DNA of 50,731 nucleotides from an uncultured Prevotella sp. GTDB lineage: Bacteria > Bacteroidota > Bacteroidia > Bacteroidales > Bacteroidaceae. Numbering within the stretch: the first letter of the stretch is position 1; every line of letters begins with the position of its first letter. The notes beneath the pieces are model-generated. The model searched no databases and was not told where the DNA came from. It saw nothing but the letters and a program-made list of their open reading frames with translations. Of this stretch, positions 1-7,080 are shown in pieces. The stretch spans positions 1 through 50,731 of the forward strand of contig CAMZBS010000003.1 of NCBI GenBank assembly GCA_947304695.1. The letters are read 5' to 3'. The translations under genes and the position numbers were made by a program.

Positions 1-414
1 CACTACACCACCCAGAACAGCTCGCTGCTGTCCGACTATATTGAGTCGCTGGCCATCGACATGGAAGCTGGCGAAGTCTACATCGGCACGGGTCAGGGTC
101 TCTGTTCCTACAACACCGACGCCACCTCAGCAGCCAGCGACCTGGTGAAAGAAAACGTCTACGCCTATCCCAACCCCGTGCAACCCAACTATACCGGCCA
201 GATAACGGTCGTAGGACTCACTTTCGATGCCGACGTGAAGATTCTCAACACCAGCGGTCGTCTCGTGGCTCAGGGACGCTCTAATGGCGGTACATTCACC
301 TGGGACGGCTGCGACGGCTCTGGCCGACGTGTGGCATCGGGCATCTACATGGTGGCTATAGCCAAGAGCAATGGCGACAAGGGTGTGGTTTGTAAGATTG
401 CTATCGTCAACTGA
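1..414 (+). CDS. porZ: PorZ-like T9SS protein, C-terminal part (5' end outside window)
   Basis: The reading frame is open from base 1, so this is the tail (137 residues) of a longer protein. It begins in the last propeller blade (EVYIGTGQGLCSY). A small beta-sandwich follows, with YPNPV at its start and SGRLVAQ, GRRVASGIYMVAI further on. This blade-plus-tail arrangement resembles the C-terminus of PorZ, the surface beta-propeller of the type IX secretion system that helps attach A-LPS to secreted cargo. The assignment rests on recalled similarity of the tail only. A generic two-component-regulator-propeller protein with a T9SS sorting domain is the alternative. The next gene starts 34 bases downstream on the same strand and may be co-transcribed. 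Confidence 0.75.
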   Translation, partial: HYTTQNSSLLSDYIESLAIDMEAGEVYIGTGQGLCSYNTDATSAASDLVKENVYAYPNPVQPNYTGQITVVGLTFDADVKILNTSGRLVAQGRSNGGTFTWDGCDGSGRRVASGIYMVAIAKSNGDKGVVCKIAIVN

Positions 415-448
415 CGATGCGGAACCACTCTCACGATAACTGACATAC

Positions 449-1834
449 ATGCGTATTGTTTTCACGCTGTTTCTGATATGGGCAACGTGTCAGTCTGTTT
501 TCTCACAGAACGACACGCTGCCCATTGTGAAAATATACGGTCAGTTCGGTTATGACTACCAGCCAGCCACGCTCGTCATCGAAGGCGACACCCTTCAGTG
601 CAGGATCAAATGGCGCGGCGGTACTACCAATGGTGCCGACAAGCACAAGCGCAACTACAAGATTGAACTGAGCGAGGACAGGTCATATTTCGGCCTGCGC
701 AGCGACAACCACTGGCTGCTCGACGCAGGACAGGCCGATGTGTTCCGCCTGCGCAACCTCATCGCCAACGAAATCTGGGGCAGCTTTGTTGCTTCTCCCT
801 ATTATTCCGATCGCAAACCCAAGGCCCGCAGCAGCATCAGCGGTAGGGTAGTGGAGGTCTATCTGAACGACCAGTACGAAGGCATCTACGCCCTGACAGA
901 GAACATGGACCGCAAGCAAATGCAAATCAGGAAGACCGACCCCAGCGACGGCCACATCCGAGGCTGTCTGTGGAAATCGGTAGGCTACGGCACCTCCATG
1001 ATGACTGCTTTGCCTCCAGCCTACGACAACAGCCTGGAAACATGGGATGTGTTCGAAGCCAAATATCCTGAACCTGGCGACGATGCAGACACCACCGACT
1101 ACCGTCCGCTCTACGAAGCCATTAAGTTTGTAGCCCGTAGCAGTAACCAGGACTTCTGTGACCACGTGGAAGAGTATTTTGACCTGCCTGTGGTCATCGA
1201 CTATTATCTGTTCATCTACGTGCTTAACGCGGTCGACAACATAGGTAAAAACGTTTTCTGGGCCATCTTCGACAAGAGCAGTGGCGACAAACGGATGACG
1301 CCTGCAATATGGGACTGTGATGCCACAGCCGGTCAACGCTGGGTAGCAAAGTATCAGGAGACGATGGCCAGCCCGTACTATTTCAAGTCGACGACCATGT
1401 ACCTGCTGAACCGACTGATGTGGCTGAACGCGGCTGACTTCAACCGCAAGGCCATTCTGCGCTACTGGCAGCTCAGAAAGACCGTGCTGAGCACCGACAG
1501 CCTCTGTAGCCGCTATCGCCACTACAACGACCTGCTGCAACGCACAGGTGCTGCCCAGCGCGAACAGGAGCGATGGAGTGGTGACAGCGATGTAGACGGC
1601 TGCGAAATAGACTTCAATGCCGAGACAGACTACATCTGCGACTGGCTGCAGAAGCACTTGGACTTCCTCGACACAAAGCTACCCGAAACTATTGCCGCAG
1701 GCATCACTCCAAGCATTGTTGACCCACAGCCAGCCTCAAACTTCGTCTACACCCTCAGTGGCCAGCGAACGGACTACAACCGTCTTTCACGCGGCATTTA
1801 TATTGTAAACGGAAAGAAATACATCAGAAAATAA
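449..1834 (+). CDS. Secreted CotH-family protein with C-terminal sorting tail
   Basis: 461 residues. Residues 1-19 form a signal peptide ending ...CQSVFSQ. The body looks like the CotH fold: KWRGGTTNGADKHKRNYKIEL near residue 52 corresponds to the family's RGNSS...KKPYKIKL region, followed by WLLDAGQADVFRLRNLIANEIW, then VYLNDQYEGIYALTENMDR. The acidic motif PAIWDCDATAG near residue 285 sits where CotH proteins carry their metal-binding WDxD motif. Family knowledge: spore-coat CotH is an atypical protein kinase, and bacterial relatives are common in surface or polysaccharide-linked loci with unclear substrates. The last 30 residues (YTLSGQR...RGIYIVNGKKYIRK) look like a Prevotella T9SS sorting tail, so export to the surface is inferred. 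Substrate is unknown. Confidence 0.8.
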   Translation: MRIVFTLFLIWATCQSVFSQNDTLPIVKIYGQFGYDYQPATLVIEGDTLQCRIKWRGGTTNGADKHKRNYKIELSEDRSYFGLRSDNHWLLDAGQADVFRLRNLIANEIWGSFVASPYYSDRKPKARSSISGRVVEVYLNDQYEGIYALTENMDRKQMQIRKTDPSDGHIRGCLWKSVGYGTSMMTALPPAYDNSLETWDVFEAKYPEPGDDADTTDYRPLYEAIKFVARSSNQDFCDHVEEYFDLPVVIDYYLFIYVLNAVDNIGKNVFWAIFDKSSGDKRMTPAIWDCDATAGQRWVAKYQETMASPYYFKSTTMYLLNRLMWLNAADFNRKAILRYWQLRKTVLSTDSLCSRYRHYNDLLQRTGAAQREQERWSGDSDVDGCEIDFNAETDYICDWLQKHLDFLDTKLPETIAAGITPSIVDPQPASNFVYTLSGQRTDYNRLSRGIYIVNGKKYIRK

Positions 1835-1872
1835 TTATGCGAAAAACTTCGCAACGAAATTTTTCGCATAAT
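1834..1872. terminator. Bidirectional stem-loop between cotH-like gene and nadA
   Basis: A perfect 13-bp inverted repeat (ATTATGCGAAAAA at 1834-1846 and its complement at 1860-1872) encloses a 13-nt loop that itself can pair (TTCG/CGAA). It begins on the last base of the upstream stop codon and ends 28 bp before the nadA stop, so it can serve both convergent genes. Confidence 0.75.
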
Positions 1873-1899
1873 CCAAGTTATTGTAAATCAACAGCTTAT

Positions 1900-2871
1900 T
1901 CAGCTTAACTCCAACATTCTTTCAATGGGTTTCACAGCGTCGCGAGCCAAGTCCGGGTCAATCTCCACCTGTGGCCACTCATGACGCAGGGTGTTGTAGA
2001 CTTTCAGCAGTGTGTTCATCTTCATGTACTGACACTCATTGCAGGAACACTCCAGACCACTCTCAGAGATTTCCGGCGGCACGGGGATAAACTCCTTGTC
2101 AGGACACGTGCGCTGCAACTCGTGCAGGATGCCAGCCTCAGTGGCCACGATGAAACGTGATGCAGTACTTTGCTTAGCATAACCTAACATGTCGGCCGTA
2201 GAACCTTTCACGTCCGCTAAGGCTAGCACGGGACCCTTGCACTCCAAATGAGCCATGACCACTGCATCAGGATACTGCGCCTTCAGTTCCACAATCTTCT
2301 GGGCCGAAAAACGCTCGTGAACATGACAGCCACCCTGCCAGAGCAGCATCTGGCGACCCGTCACCTCGTTGATGTAAGAACCCAGATTGTAGTCAGGACC
2401 AAAGATGAGCTTCGCATCCTTCGGCAGCTGATCCACCACCTTCTTTGCGTTGCCCGAAGTCACGACCACATCGGTGAGCGCCTTCACAGCAGCGGTGGTG
2501 TTCACATAGCTGATCACCTGGTAACCAGGATGCTCGTCCTTGAACTTCTTCAAGTCCTCTGCCTTACAGCTGTCGGCCAACGAACAACCGGCGTTCAGGT
2601 CGGGACAGAGCACCATCTTCTCAGGCGAGAGCAGCTTACACGTCTCGGCCATGAAATGCACGCCACACATCACGATGATCTTTGCATCGGTCTGTGCTGC
2701 CTTGCGGCCCACAAAGTCGGCCACATCCTGAATGTCGCCCACCGTATAGTAATGAGCCAGAATCACTGCCTTTTTCTCCTCACACATCCTACGAATCTCA
2801 GCCTTCAGGTCGGTGCCTTCGACTGCGGGCTCGTCAATGAACCCCTGTTCTTTCCACTCAGTTTTCAACAT
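1900..2871 (-). CDS. nadA: Quinolinate synthase A
   Basis: 323 residues. NadA condenses iminoaspartate with dihydroxyacetone phosphate to quinolinate in de novo NAD synthesis, in the cytoplasm. The family hallmarks are visible: AVILAHYY near residue 35, VMCGVHFMAETCKLL near 68, PDLNAGCSLAD near 90, HLECKGPV near 208 and the C-terminal NECQYMKMNTL. The three cysteines expected to hold the oxygen-sensitive 4Fe-4S cluster are C96, C211 and C280 by motif position. nadB and nadC are not adjacent in this window. It is transcribed leftward, away from the origin-like region. No clear TAnnTTTG promoter was found upstream. Confidence 0.96.
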   Translation of the reverse strand: MLKTEWKEQGFIDEPAVEGTDLKAEIRRMCEEKKAVILAHYYTVGDIQDVADFVGRKAAQTDAKIIVMCGVHFMAETCKLLSPEKMVLCPDLNAGCSLADSCKAEDLKKFKDEHPGYQVISYVNTTAAVKALTDVVVTSGNAKKVVDQLPKDAKLIFGPDYNLGSYINEVTGRQMLLWQGGCHVHERFSAQKIVELKAQYPDAVVMAHLECKGPVLALADVKGSTADMLGYAKQSTASRFIVATEAGILHELQRTCPDKEFIPVPPEISESGLECSCNECQYMKMNTLLKVYNTLRHEWPQVEIDPDLARDAVKPIERMLELS

Positions 2872-2933
2872 TGTATTATTATATTTTTATTTTTTCTTCT
2901 CTTTAAATAAAAAGAATGATTAGTATGATGTGA

Positions 2934-3240
2934 CGTGGATAAGTGGATAACTCATCAACGATTTTCTTGGTCATTTCGTTATCCACCCGTGGTTTTCAGT
3001 TATTCACACCACGTGTTCATTCTTTCTTGCTGTAAATGAGCGCATAAGGTGGTTTATCCACCATTTCCGTTTTCGGTGCAAAATTACAAAGTTAATATTA
3101 TTTTCTTGCATATTTGTGTGGAAAAGTGCTGAAAAAAGTAGTGATAACTATGTGGAAATCCACGATGCACAATCCAGGGCTGTGGATTTCCCATAGTTAT
3201 CCACACACTTATCCACCGAGTTATCCACACTTTTCCACAC
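2934..3240. other. oriC: Candidate chromosomal replication origin (DnaA-box cluster)
   Basis: Non-coding region between nadA (leftward) and the 3480 gene (rightward). Two perfect DnaA boxes TTATCCACA lie at 3197-3205 and 3221-3229. One-mismatch boxes are TTATCCACC at 2979, 3054 and 3209, TTATTCACA at 3000, and inverted TTATCCACG/T at 2934-2942 and 2942-2950. Looser sites are TTTTCCACA at 3231 and, inverted, at 3117, with TGTGGAAAT at 3151 and TGTGGATTT at 3181. An AT-rich stretch (about 3063-3150) could be the unwinding element. Genes on both sides point away. dnaA is not in the window, which would not be unusual for this phylum. That this is the working oriC is inference. Confidence 0.7.
3143..3201. 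repeat. Long imperfect inverted repeat inside the origin-like region
   Basis: The arms 3143-3163 (GATAACTATG...AAATCCAC) and 3182-3201 (GTGGATTTCC...AGTTATC) are complementary over about 20 bp with a single-base bulge, around an 18-nt loop. The right arm runs into the perfect DnaA box at 3197. It could extrude as a cruciform or act as a paired DnaA-binding structure. Confidence 0.8.
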
Positions 3241-3242
3241 CG

Positions 3243-3325
3243 CAACTGAACCTCAGTTGCATCACAATCGAGGCTCCGTTGTCGGCCAGTTGAGGCTCAG
3301 TTGACAATCAATTGGGCTGTGGTTG
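3243..3325. repeat. 22-bp phased palindrome array A (4 units), next to the origin candidate
   Basis: Units of 17 bp start at 3243, 3265, 3287 and 3309, exactly 22 bp apart. They read CAACTGAACCTCAGTTG, CAATCGAGGCTCCGTTG, CAGTTGAGGCTCAGTTG and CAATTGGGCTGTGGTTG. The consensus is the near-palindrome CAACTGAG-S-CTCAGTTG plus a variable 5-nt spacer. The array starts 3 bp after the last DnaA-like site and ends about 90 bp before the -7 box of the next gene. Confidence 0.9.
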
Positions 3326-3414
3326 CAGGGCGGTGAAGAGTTAAATAAACTAAAATACGGAGATTTTTAACACTAAAAAGTTTAGTTGAGAACTTTTTGT
3401 GCACACTAAACGGC

Positions 3415-3422
3415 TAATTTTG
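3415..3422 (+). promoter_or_regulatory. Promoter -7 box for the 3480 gene
   Basis: TAATTTTG matches the Bacteroidota -7 consensus TAnnTTTG. A TTTTTG lies about 20 bp upstream near 3395. Transcription would begin near 3428, which excludes the earlier in-frame start codon at 3399. Confidence 0.65.
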
Positions 3423-3479
3423 CCGCCGATTCCAAGAATCAATTTTTTATTAACCTTAATGTATAACCAAAATTTAAAC

Positions 3480-3878
3480 ATGACAAGAGACATGGACAAA
3501 AAGACATTCACACTGAGTGACGAACAACGCCTCCGACGTGAGGCACAAGTAAGACTGGCCGAGGAAGTGCGTTCACTGCTCAAGCAAGACGAGCGCGAAA
3601 GGCTGCACTGGACGGGAACCACCACCGACCTGATCGAGGCGCTGCATGTAGCTTCGGAAACGGGACTGGTGACCGACGATGAAGGCAATCCGCTGAGCTT
3701 TATGCAGATTGTGAAGCGTGCCTGCCTGATTCTGCACCACCGCGTGCCGGGCAATCCCTACGACACGGCCATGCGCGGACACCGCCGCAAGGGCGTGCTG
3801 CGCCACAACTATGAGGACCGCTACTGCTATCTAGTGGGCACGGGCCGCGAACAACCCTTCTTTGATTGTATCATCTGA
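3480..3878 (+). CDS. RteC-like small helical protein
   Basis: 132 residues from the ATG at 3480; the ATG at 3492 is also possible. No signal peptide. The N-terminal third is charged and helical (LSDEQRLRREAQVRLAEEVRSLL). The part WTGTTTDLIEALHVASETGLVTDDEG...FMQIVKRACLILH...PYDTAMRGHRRKG resembles the C-terminal helical region of RteC, a regulator known from Bacteroides conjugative elements. It is far shorter than RteC, so that relation is a pattern-level impression. It heads a same-strand set with an M15 peptidase (19 bp downstream), an HU-like protein and a 38-aa membrane peptide. Function is unknown; an accessory or regulatory protein is the inference. Confidence 0.6.
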   Translation: MTRDMDKKTFTLSDEQRLRREAQVRLAEEVRSLLKQDERERLHWTGTTTDLIEALHVASETGLVTDDEGNPLSFMQIVKRACLILHHRVPGNPYDTAMRGHRRKGVLRHNYEDRYCYLVGTGREQPFFDCII

Positions 3879-3897
3879 CTTAAAACCAAAACAACCC

Positions 3898-4356
3898 ATG
3901 AACAAACACAATTTTTCTGACGAGCATCTCACGGAGCATTTCACGCTTCGCGAGATGCTTCACTCCACTGTAGTCGACGAGACCCCTGGAATGGTGAACT
4001 ACATGGATCAGCCCGAACTGATTGTCTCTAACCTCCGCCAGCTGTGTCAGCAGGTGCTGGAACCGCTCCGCCAGGCTGTGAACCAGCCCGTAGTGGTGAG
4101 CAGCGGCTACCGATCGGAGTACCTGAACTTTGCCGTGGGTGGCAGCAAGAAGTCTCAGCATCGACTGGGAGAGGCTGCCGACCTGCTGGGACCCACTGAG
4201 CGTTGCGCGCGCATGTACTATAATTATATACGCGCACACCTGCCCTACGACCAGTTGCTGCTAGAACACCGCAAAAGAACGGGCATGTGGTGGGTCCACG
4301 TGAGCTACACCACACGCCGTCCGCTGCGCCGTGATGCCCGTGAAATGGCGGTTTAG
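3898..4356 (+). CDS. M15-family peptidoglycan peptidase (Peptidase_M15_3-like)
   Basis: 152 residues from the ATG at 3898. The start 12 codons earlier would overlap the upstream gene. FTLREMLHST near the N-terminus and SGYRSEYLNFAVGGSKKSQHRLGEAADL mark the M15_3 family of zinc DD-/LD-carboxypeptidases and phage-type endolysins. The likely zinc ligands are the His and Asp of QHRLGEAAD and the His of WWVHVSY near the C-terminus. The conserved EH before the last motif is also present (LLLEHRK). There is no signal peptide, so export would need another route or a holin-like partner; the 38-aa membrane peptide at 5065 is a candidate. Expected activity is cleavage of peptidoglycan stem peptides. Confidence 0.85.
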   Translation: MNKHNFSDEHLTEHFTLREMLHSTVVDETPGMVNYMDQPELIVSNLRQLCQQVLEPLRQAVNQPVVVSSGYRSEYLNFAVGGSKKSQHRLGEAADLLGPTERCARMYYNYIRAHLPYDQLLLEHRKRTGMWWVHVSYTTRRPLRRDAREMAV

Positions 4357-4391
4357 CAAGGTCATCCCCTGAGTTCTCGTATGCAGAGATA

Positions 4392-4422
4392 TTGCAGCTG
4401 TCGGAAAAACGTCGTATCTTTG
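4392..4422 (+). promoter_or_regulatory. Promoter for the HU-like / smalltalk pair
   Basis: The -7 box TATCTTTG is at 4415-4422, with TTGC at 4392-4395, 19 bp upstream. The start codon follows 74 bp after the box, so these two genes can be transcribed separately from the peptidase gene. Confidence 0.75.
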
Positions 4423-4495
4423 CATCGTCAATCGCGAGAGACACCATGAGAACACAAACAAAAGTAATTAACATCTAAAAAAACACACAACGATT

Positions 4496-5038
4496 ATGGC
4501 ATTGTACATTAAGAAGTATCAGAGTAAGAGAAGGAATTCCACCTCGTATGGCAAGTGGTATGGACGCCCCGTGATGCTGGGCACCGCCACCATCGACGAA
4601 CTGGCCACCGAGATTGAAGAGAAGTGTACCGTAACCCACAGCGACATCCTGGCCGTGCTGGCCGCACTGGGTGTGAGCATCAAGCGCAAGCTGCAGGAGT
4701 CGAAGCGAGTGAGGATTGACTTCCTCGGCACCTTCAAGCTGGGCGTCAACAGCAGCGGCGTCATCAAGGAGAGCGACTACGACGTGAAGTCGAACATCAA
4801 GGACGTACACGTGGTCTTCCAGCCCGAGACCACTGTGGAGAACGGTCACCGAGTGAAGGAGCTGACCCGTGGGGCCCGCGTGGCCGAGCTGGCCAAGATG
4901 CTGAAGCCTGCTACTGCCACCAACGGCACTACCAATGGCACCACTCAGGGCGAAGAGCCTGGCGACGGCAACGAGACTGGTGGCGGCGACAACGGCGGTA
5001 ACGATGGCAACCAGGATCCCATAGAGGAGCGTCCTTAA
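4496..5038 (+). CDS. HU-family DNA-binding protein with low-complexity tail
   Basis: 180 residues. Residues 1 to about 125 show the extended HU/IHF fold seen in Bacteroidota: an N-terminal YIKKYQSKRRNSTSYGKWYGRPV segment, the helical region ELATEIEEKCTVTHSDILAVLAALGVSIKRKL, then RVRIDFLGTFKLGVNSSGV. The last 45 residues are a disordered stretch rich in Gly, Asn, Thr, Asp and Glu (TNGTTNGTTQGEEPGDGNETGGGDNGGNDGN), unlike housekeeping HU of about 90 residues. It is followed 26 bp later by a smalltalk peptide, a pairing familiar from Bacteroides genomes. A nucleoid or regulatory role is inferred. Confidence 0.9.
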   Translation: MALYIKKYQSKRRNSTSYGKWYGRPVMLGTATIDELATEIEEKCTVTHSDILAVLAALGVSIKRKLQESKRVRIDFLGTFKLGVNSSGVIKESDYDVKSNIKDVHVVFQPETTVENGHRVKELTRGARVAELAKMLKPATATNGTTNGTTQGEEPGDGNETGGGDNGGNDGNQDPIEERP

Positions 5039-5064
5039 AAGTTTAACCTTAATATCGAAGTACC

Positions 5065-5181
5065 ATGAAGAACACAAACAAGACAACTTTGAGCTTCATC
5101 ATCAAGGTGATTATAGCCCTGGGCTCTGCCCTGCTGGGAGTCATCGGTGGAGCTGAAGCCTACTCAGCTATCCTTGGATAG
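5065..5181 (+). CDS. 'Smalltalk' family single-span membrane peptide, 38 aa
   Basis: ATG at 5065 to TAG at 5179-5181. Translation begins MKNTNKTTLSFIIKVIIALG and ends GGAEAYSAILG. A short basic N-terminus is followed by one hydrophobic segment of about 20 residues with small residues (GSALLGVIGG). Length, composition and position straight after an HU-like gene match the family annotated as 'smalltalk protein' in Bacteroidota. Function is unknown. Its shape resembles a small holin or a membrane-active peptide, and an M15 hydrolase lies two genes upstream; that reading is speculation. A strong terminator follows 15 bp downstream, closing the cassette. Confidence 0.85.
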   Translation: MKNTNKTTLSFIIKVIIALGSALLGVIGGAEAYSAILG

Positions 5182-5196
5182 TAGTAAGAAAGGCTG

Positions 5197-5239
5197 GTCG
5201 GTCTGCATCACAAAACGGTGCAGACCGACTTATTTTTTT
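5197..5239 (+). terminator. Rho-independent terminator after the smalltalk gene
   Basis: Perfect 11-bp stem GTCGGTCTGCA / TGCAGACCGAC (5197-5207 and 5219-5229), an 11-nt loop, then a T-rich run to 5239. Confidence 0.92.
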
Positions 5240-5343
5240 GACACCAAAATAATTAAAAGTGTAAAAAATACAAGAAATAGGGTGTAAAACATGCACAATG
5301 TCATATCAGTTGTGCAATTTGGTGACAGTTTTTTGTTGAAAAG

Positions 5344-5375
5344 TTTGCGTAACTCAAAGAAAATGTGTTACTTTG
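5344..5375 (+). promoter_or_regulatory. Probable acpP promoter
   Basis: TTG at 5344-5346 and TTACTTTG at 5368-5375 (one mismatch to TAnnTTTG), 21 bp apart. The leader is about 50 nt and AT-rich, with a polyA tract just before the ATG at 5429. Confidence 0.6.
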
Positions 5376-5428
5376 CACCCGATTTTAAAGAAGACATTAA
5401 TTATTAACATTTTAAAAAGAAAAAAATC

Positions 5429-5665
5429 ATGTCAGAAATTGAAAGCAAAGTAAAGGCAATTATCGTAGACAAACTGGGTGTTGATGAGGCTGAGGTTAAG
5501 CCCGAAGCAAGTTTCACTAACGACCTGGGTGCCGATTCGCTCGATACCGTAGAACTCATCATGGAGTTTGAGAAGGAATTTGGTATCTCTATCCCCGACG
5601 ACAAGGCCGAGAAGATCGGAACCGTGGGCGATGCCATTGCTTACATCGAGGAGAACGCAAAATAA
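5429..5665 (+). CDS. acpP: Acyl carrier protein
   Basis: 78 residues, the normal length. It carries growing acyl chains on a 4'-phosphopantetheine arm in fatty acid synthesis, in the cytoplasm. The attachment serine is S37 in [19 protein letters not shown]. The protein is acidic and helical as expected (starts [20 protein letters not shown]). fabF lies 152 bp downstream on the same strand, the common acpP-fabF order, but the two are separated by a set of hairpins (5670-5771). Confidence 0.97.
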   Translation: MSEIESKVKAIIVDKLGVDEAEVKPEASFTNDLGADSLDTVELIMEFEKEFGISIPDDKAEKIGTVGDAIAYIEENAK

Positions 5666-5669
5666 TACA

Positions 5670-5771
5670 AACCCCCAAAACGAGGGGGTTGGGGGTCTGA
5701 ACAGACGAAGAGTTCTATTCAGACCCTCAACTTTTATAGAAAACTTGGGGTTTACATTTGTTCAGAACCCC
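5670..5771 (+). promoter_or_regulatory. G/C-run hairpins between acpP and fabF
   Basis: Two or three stem-loops lie in the acpP-fabF gap. One is AACCCCC / GGGGGTT (5670-5676 with 5684-5690). The second is GGGTCTGAA / TTCAGACCC (5693-5701 with 5718-5726), followed by CTCAACTTTTATAG. A weaker GGGGTT / AACCCC pair lies at about 5747-5771. They could be a partial terminator or an mRNA processing site that lets acpP be made in excess over fabF. The function is inferred. Confidence 0.55.
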
Positions 5772-5817
5772 ATTCCCCTTAATTGATTCAGGGGGACTTA
5801 AAACCCAAAAAAATCCT

Positions 5818-7080
5818 ATGGAACTGAAAAGAGTTGTCGTGACAGGACTGGGAGCCGTGACACCCGTGGGCAACACGCCGCAGGAAATGTGGCAGAACCT
5901 GCTGAACGGAGTGAGCGGAGCAGCACCTATCACGAGTTTCGATACCACCAACTTCAAGACCAAGTTTGCCTGCGAGGTGAAGAACCTCAACATCAATGAC
6001 TTCCTGGACCGCAAGGAGGCACGCAAGATGGACCGCTACACTCAGCTGGCCCTCATCGCTGCCATACAGGCCATGAACGATTCGCAGATGAACTTGGAGC
6101 AGGAAGACCTGAACCGCATCGGCGTGGTCTTCGGCGTAGGCATCGGCGGCATCAAGACCTTCGAGGAAGAAGTGAAGTACTACGGACAGCATGAGGCCGA
6201 CGGCCCCAAGTTCAATCCCTTCTTCATCCCGAAGATGATTGCCGACATCGCTGCCGGACAAATTTCGATCATGTATGGCCTTCACGGCCCCAACTATATC
6301 ACTTCTTCGGCCTGCGCCTCGTCGAGCAACGCACTGGCCGATGCCTTCAACCTCATTCGTCTGGGCAAGGCCAATGCCATCATGGCTGGAGGTGCCGAGG
6401 CTGCCATCTGCGCCTGCGGTGTAGGCGGATTCAACGCCATGCACGCCCTCTCCACCCGTAACGACGAGCCCGAAAAGGCCAGCCGCCCCTTCAGCGCCAG
6501 CCGCGACGGATTCATCATGGGCGAAGGTGCCGGTTGCCTCATGCTTGAGGAACTGGAGCACGCCAAGGCACGTGGAGCCAAGATCTACGCTGAGATGGTT
6601 GGAGCCGGCATGAGTGCCGATGCCCACCACATCACCGCCTCACATCCCGAGGGACTGGGTGCCAAGCTCGTGATGCAGAACGCACTGGAGGATGCAGGCA
6701 TGCAGCCCGATGAGATTGACTACATCAACGTTCACGGCACATCGACCCACGTTGGCGACATCAGCGAGGCCAAGGCCATCAAGGAAGTGTTTGGCGATGC
6801 AGCCTACAAGCTCAACATCTCGAGCACCAAGTCAATGACAGGCCACCTGCTCGGAGCTGCCGGTGCCGTCGAGGCCATGGCCACCCTGCTGGCCGTGCAG
6901 AACGACATCGTACCGCCCACCATCAACCACGAGGACGACGACCAGGATCCTGAGATTGACTACAATCTGAACTTCACCTTCAACAAGGCACAGAAGCGTA
7001 CCGTGCGCGCCGCACTGAGCAACACATTCGGCTTCGGCGGACACAATGCCTGTGTAGTCTTTAAAAAGTATGAGGCTTAA
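5818..7080 (+). CDS. fabF: Beta-ketoacyl-ACP synthase II
   Basis: 420 residues from the ATG at 5818 (MELKRVVVTGLGAVTPVGN), the typical KASII N-terminus. An upstream in-frame start at 5758 would add 20 atypical residues that lie in the hairpin region. FabF condenses malonyl-ACP with acyl-ACP to extend fatty acids. The catalytic triad is visible: C166 in TSSACASSSN, H306 in NVHGTSTHVGD and H343 in KSMTGHLLGAAGA. The C-terminal SNTFGFGGHNACVVFKKY is also standard. Its last 11 bases overlap the start of rnc, so the two are translationally linked. Confidence 0.97.
   Translation: MELKRVVVTGLGAVTPVGNTPQEMWQNLLNGVSGAAPITSFDTTNFKTKFACEVKNLNINDFLDRKEARKMDRYTQLALIAAIQAMNDSQMNLEQEDLNRIGVVFGVGIGGIKTFEEEVKYYGQHEADGPKFNPFFIPKMIADIAAGQISIMYGLHGPNYITSSACASSSNALADAFNLIRLGKANAIMAGGAEAAICACGVGGFNAMHALSTRNDEPEKASRPFSASRDGFIMGEGAGCLMLEELEHAKARGAKIYAEMVGAGMSADAHHITASHPEGLGAKLVMQNALEDAGMQPDEIDYINVHGTSTHVGDISEAKAIKEVFGDAAYKLNISSTKSMTGHLLGAAGAVEAMATLLAVQNDIVPPTINHEDDDQDPEIDYNLNFTFNKAQKRTVRAALSNTFGFGGHNACVVFKKYEA

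Noticed and set aside
683..1657. Open frame of 324 codons on the minus strand
   Set aside because: Antisense to the CotH-like gene, with no recognisable family and no promoter or start context.
3243..3325. CRISPR array
   Set aside because: Repeats are 17 bp with 5-bp spacers, scattered over five loci, and no cas genes are present.
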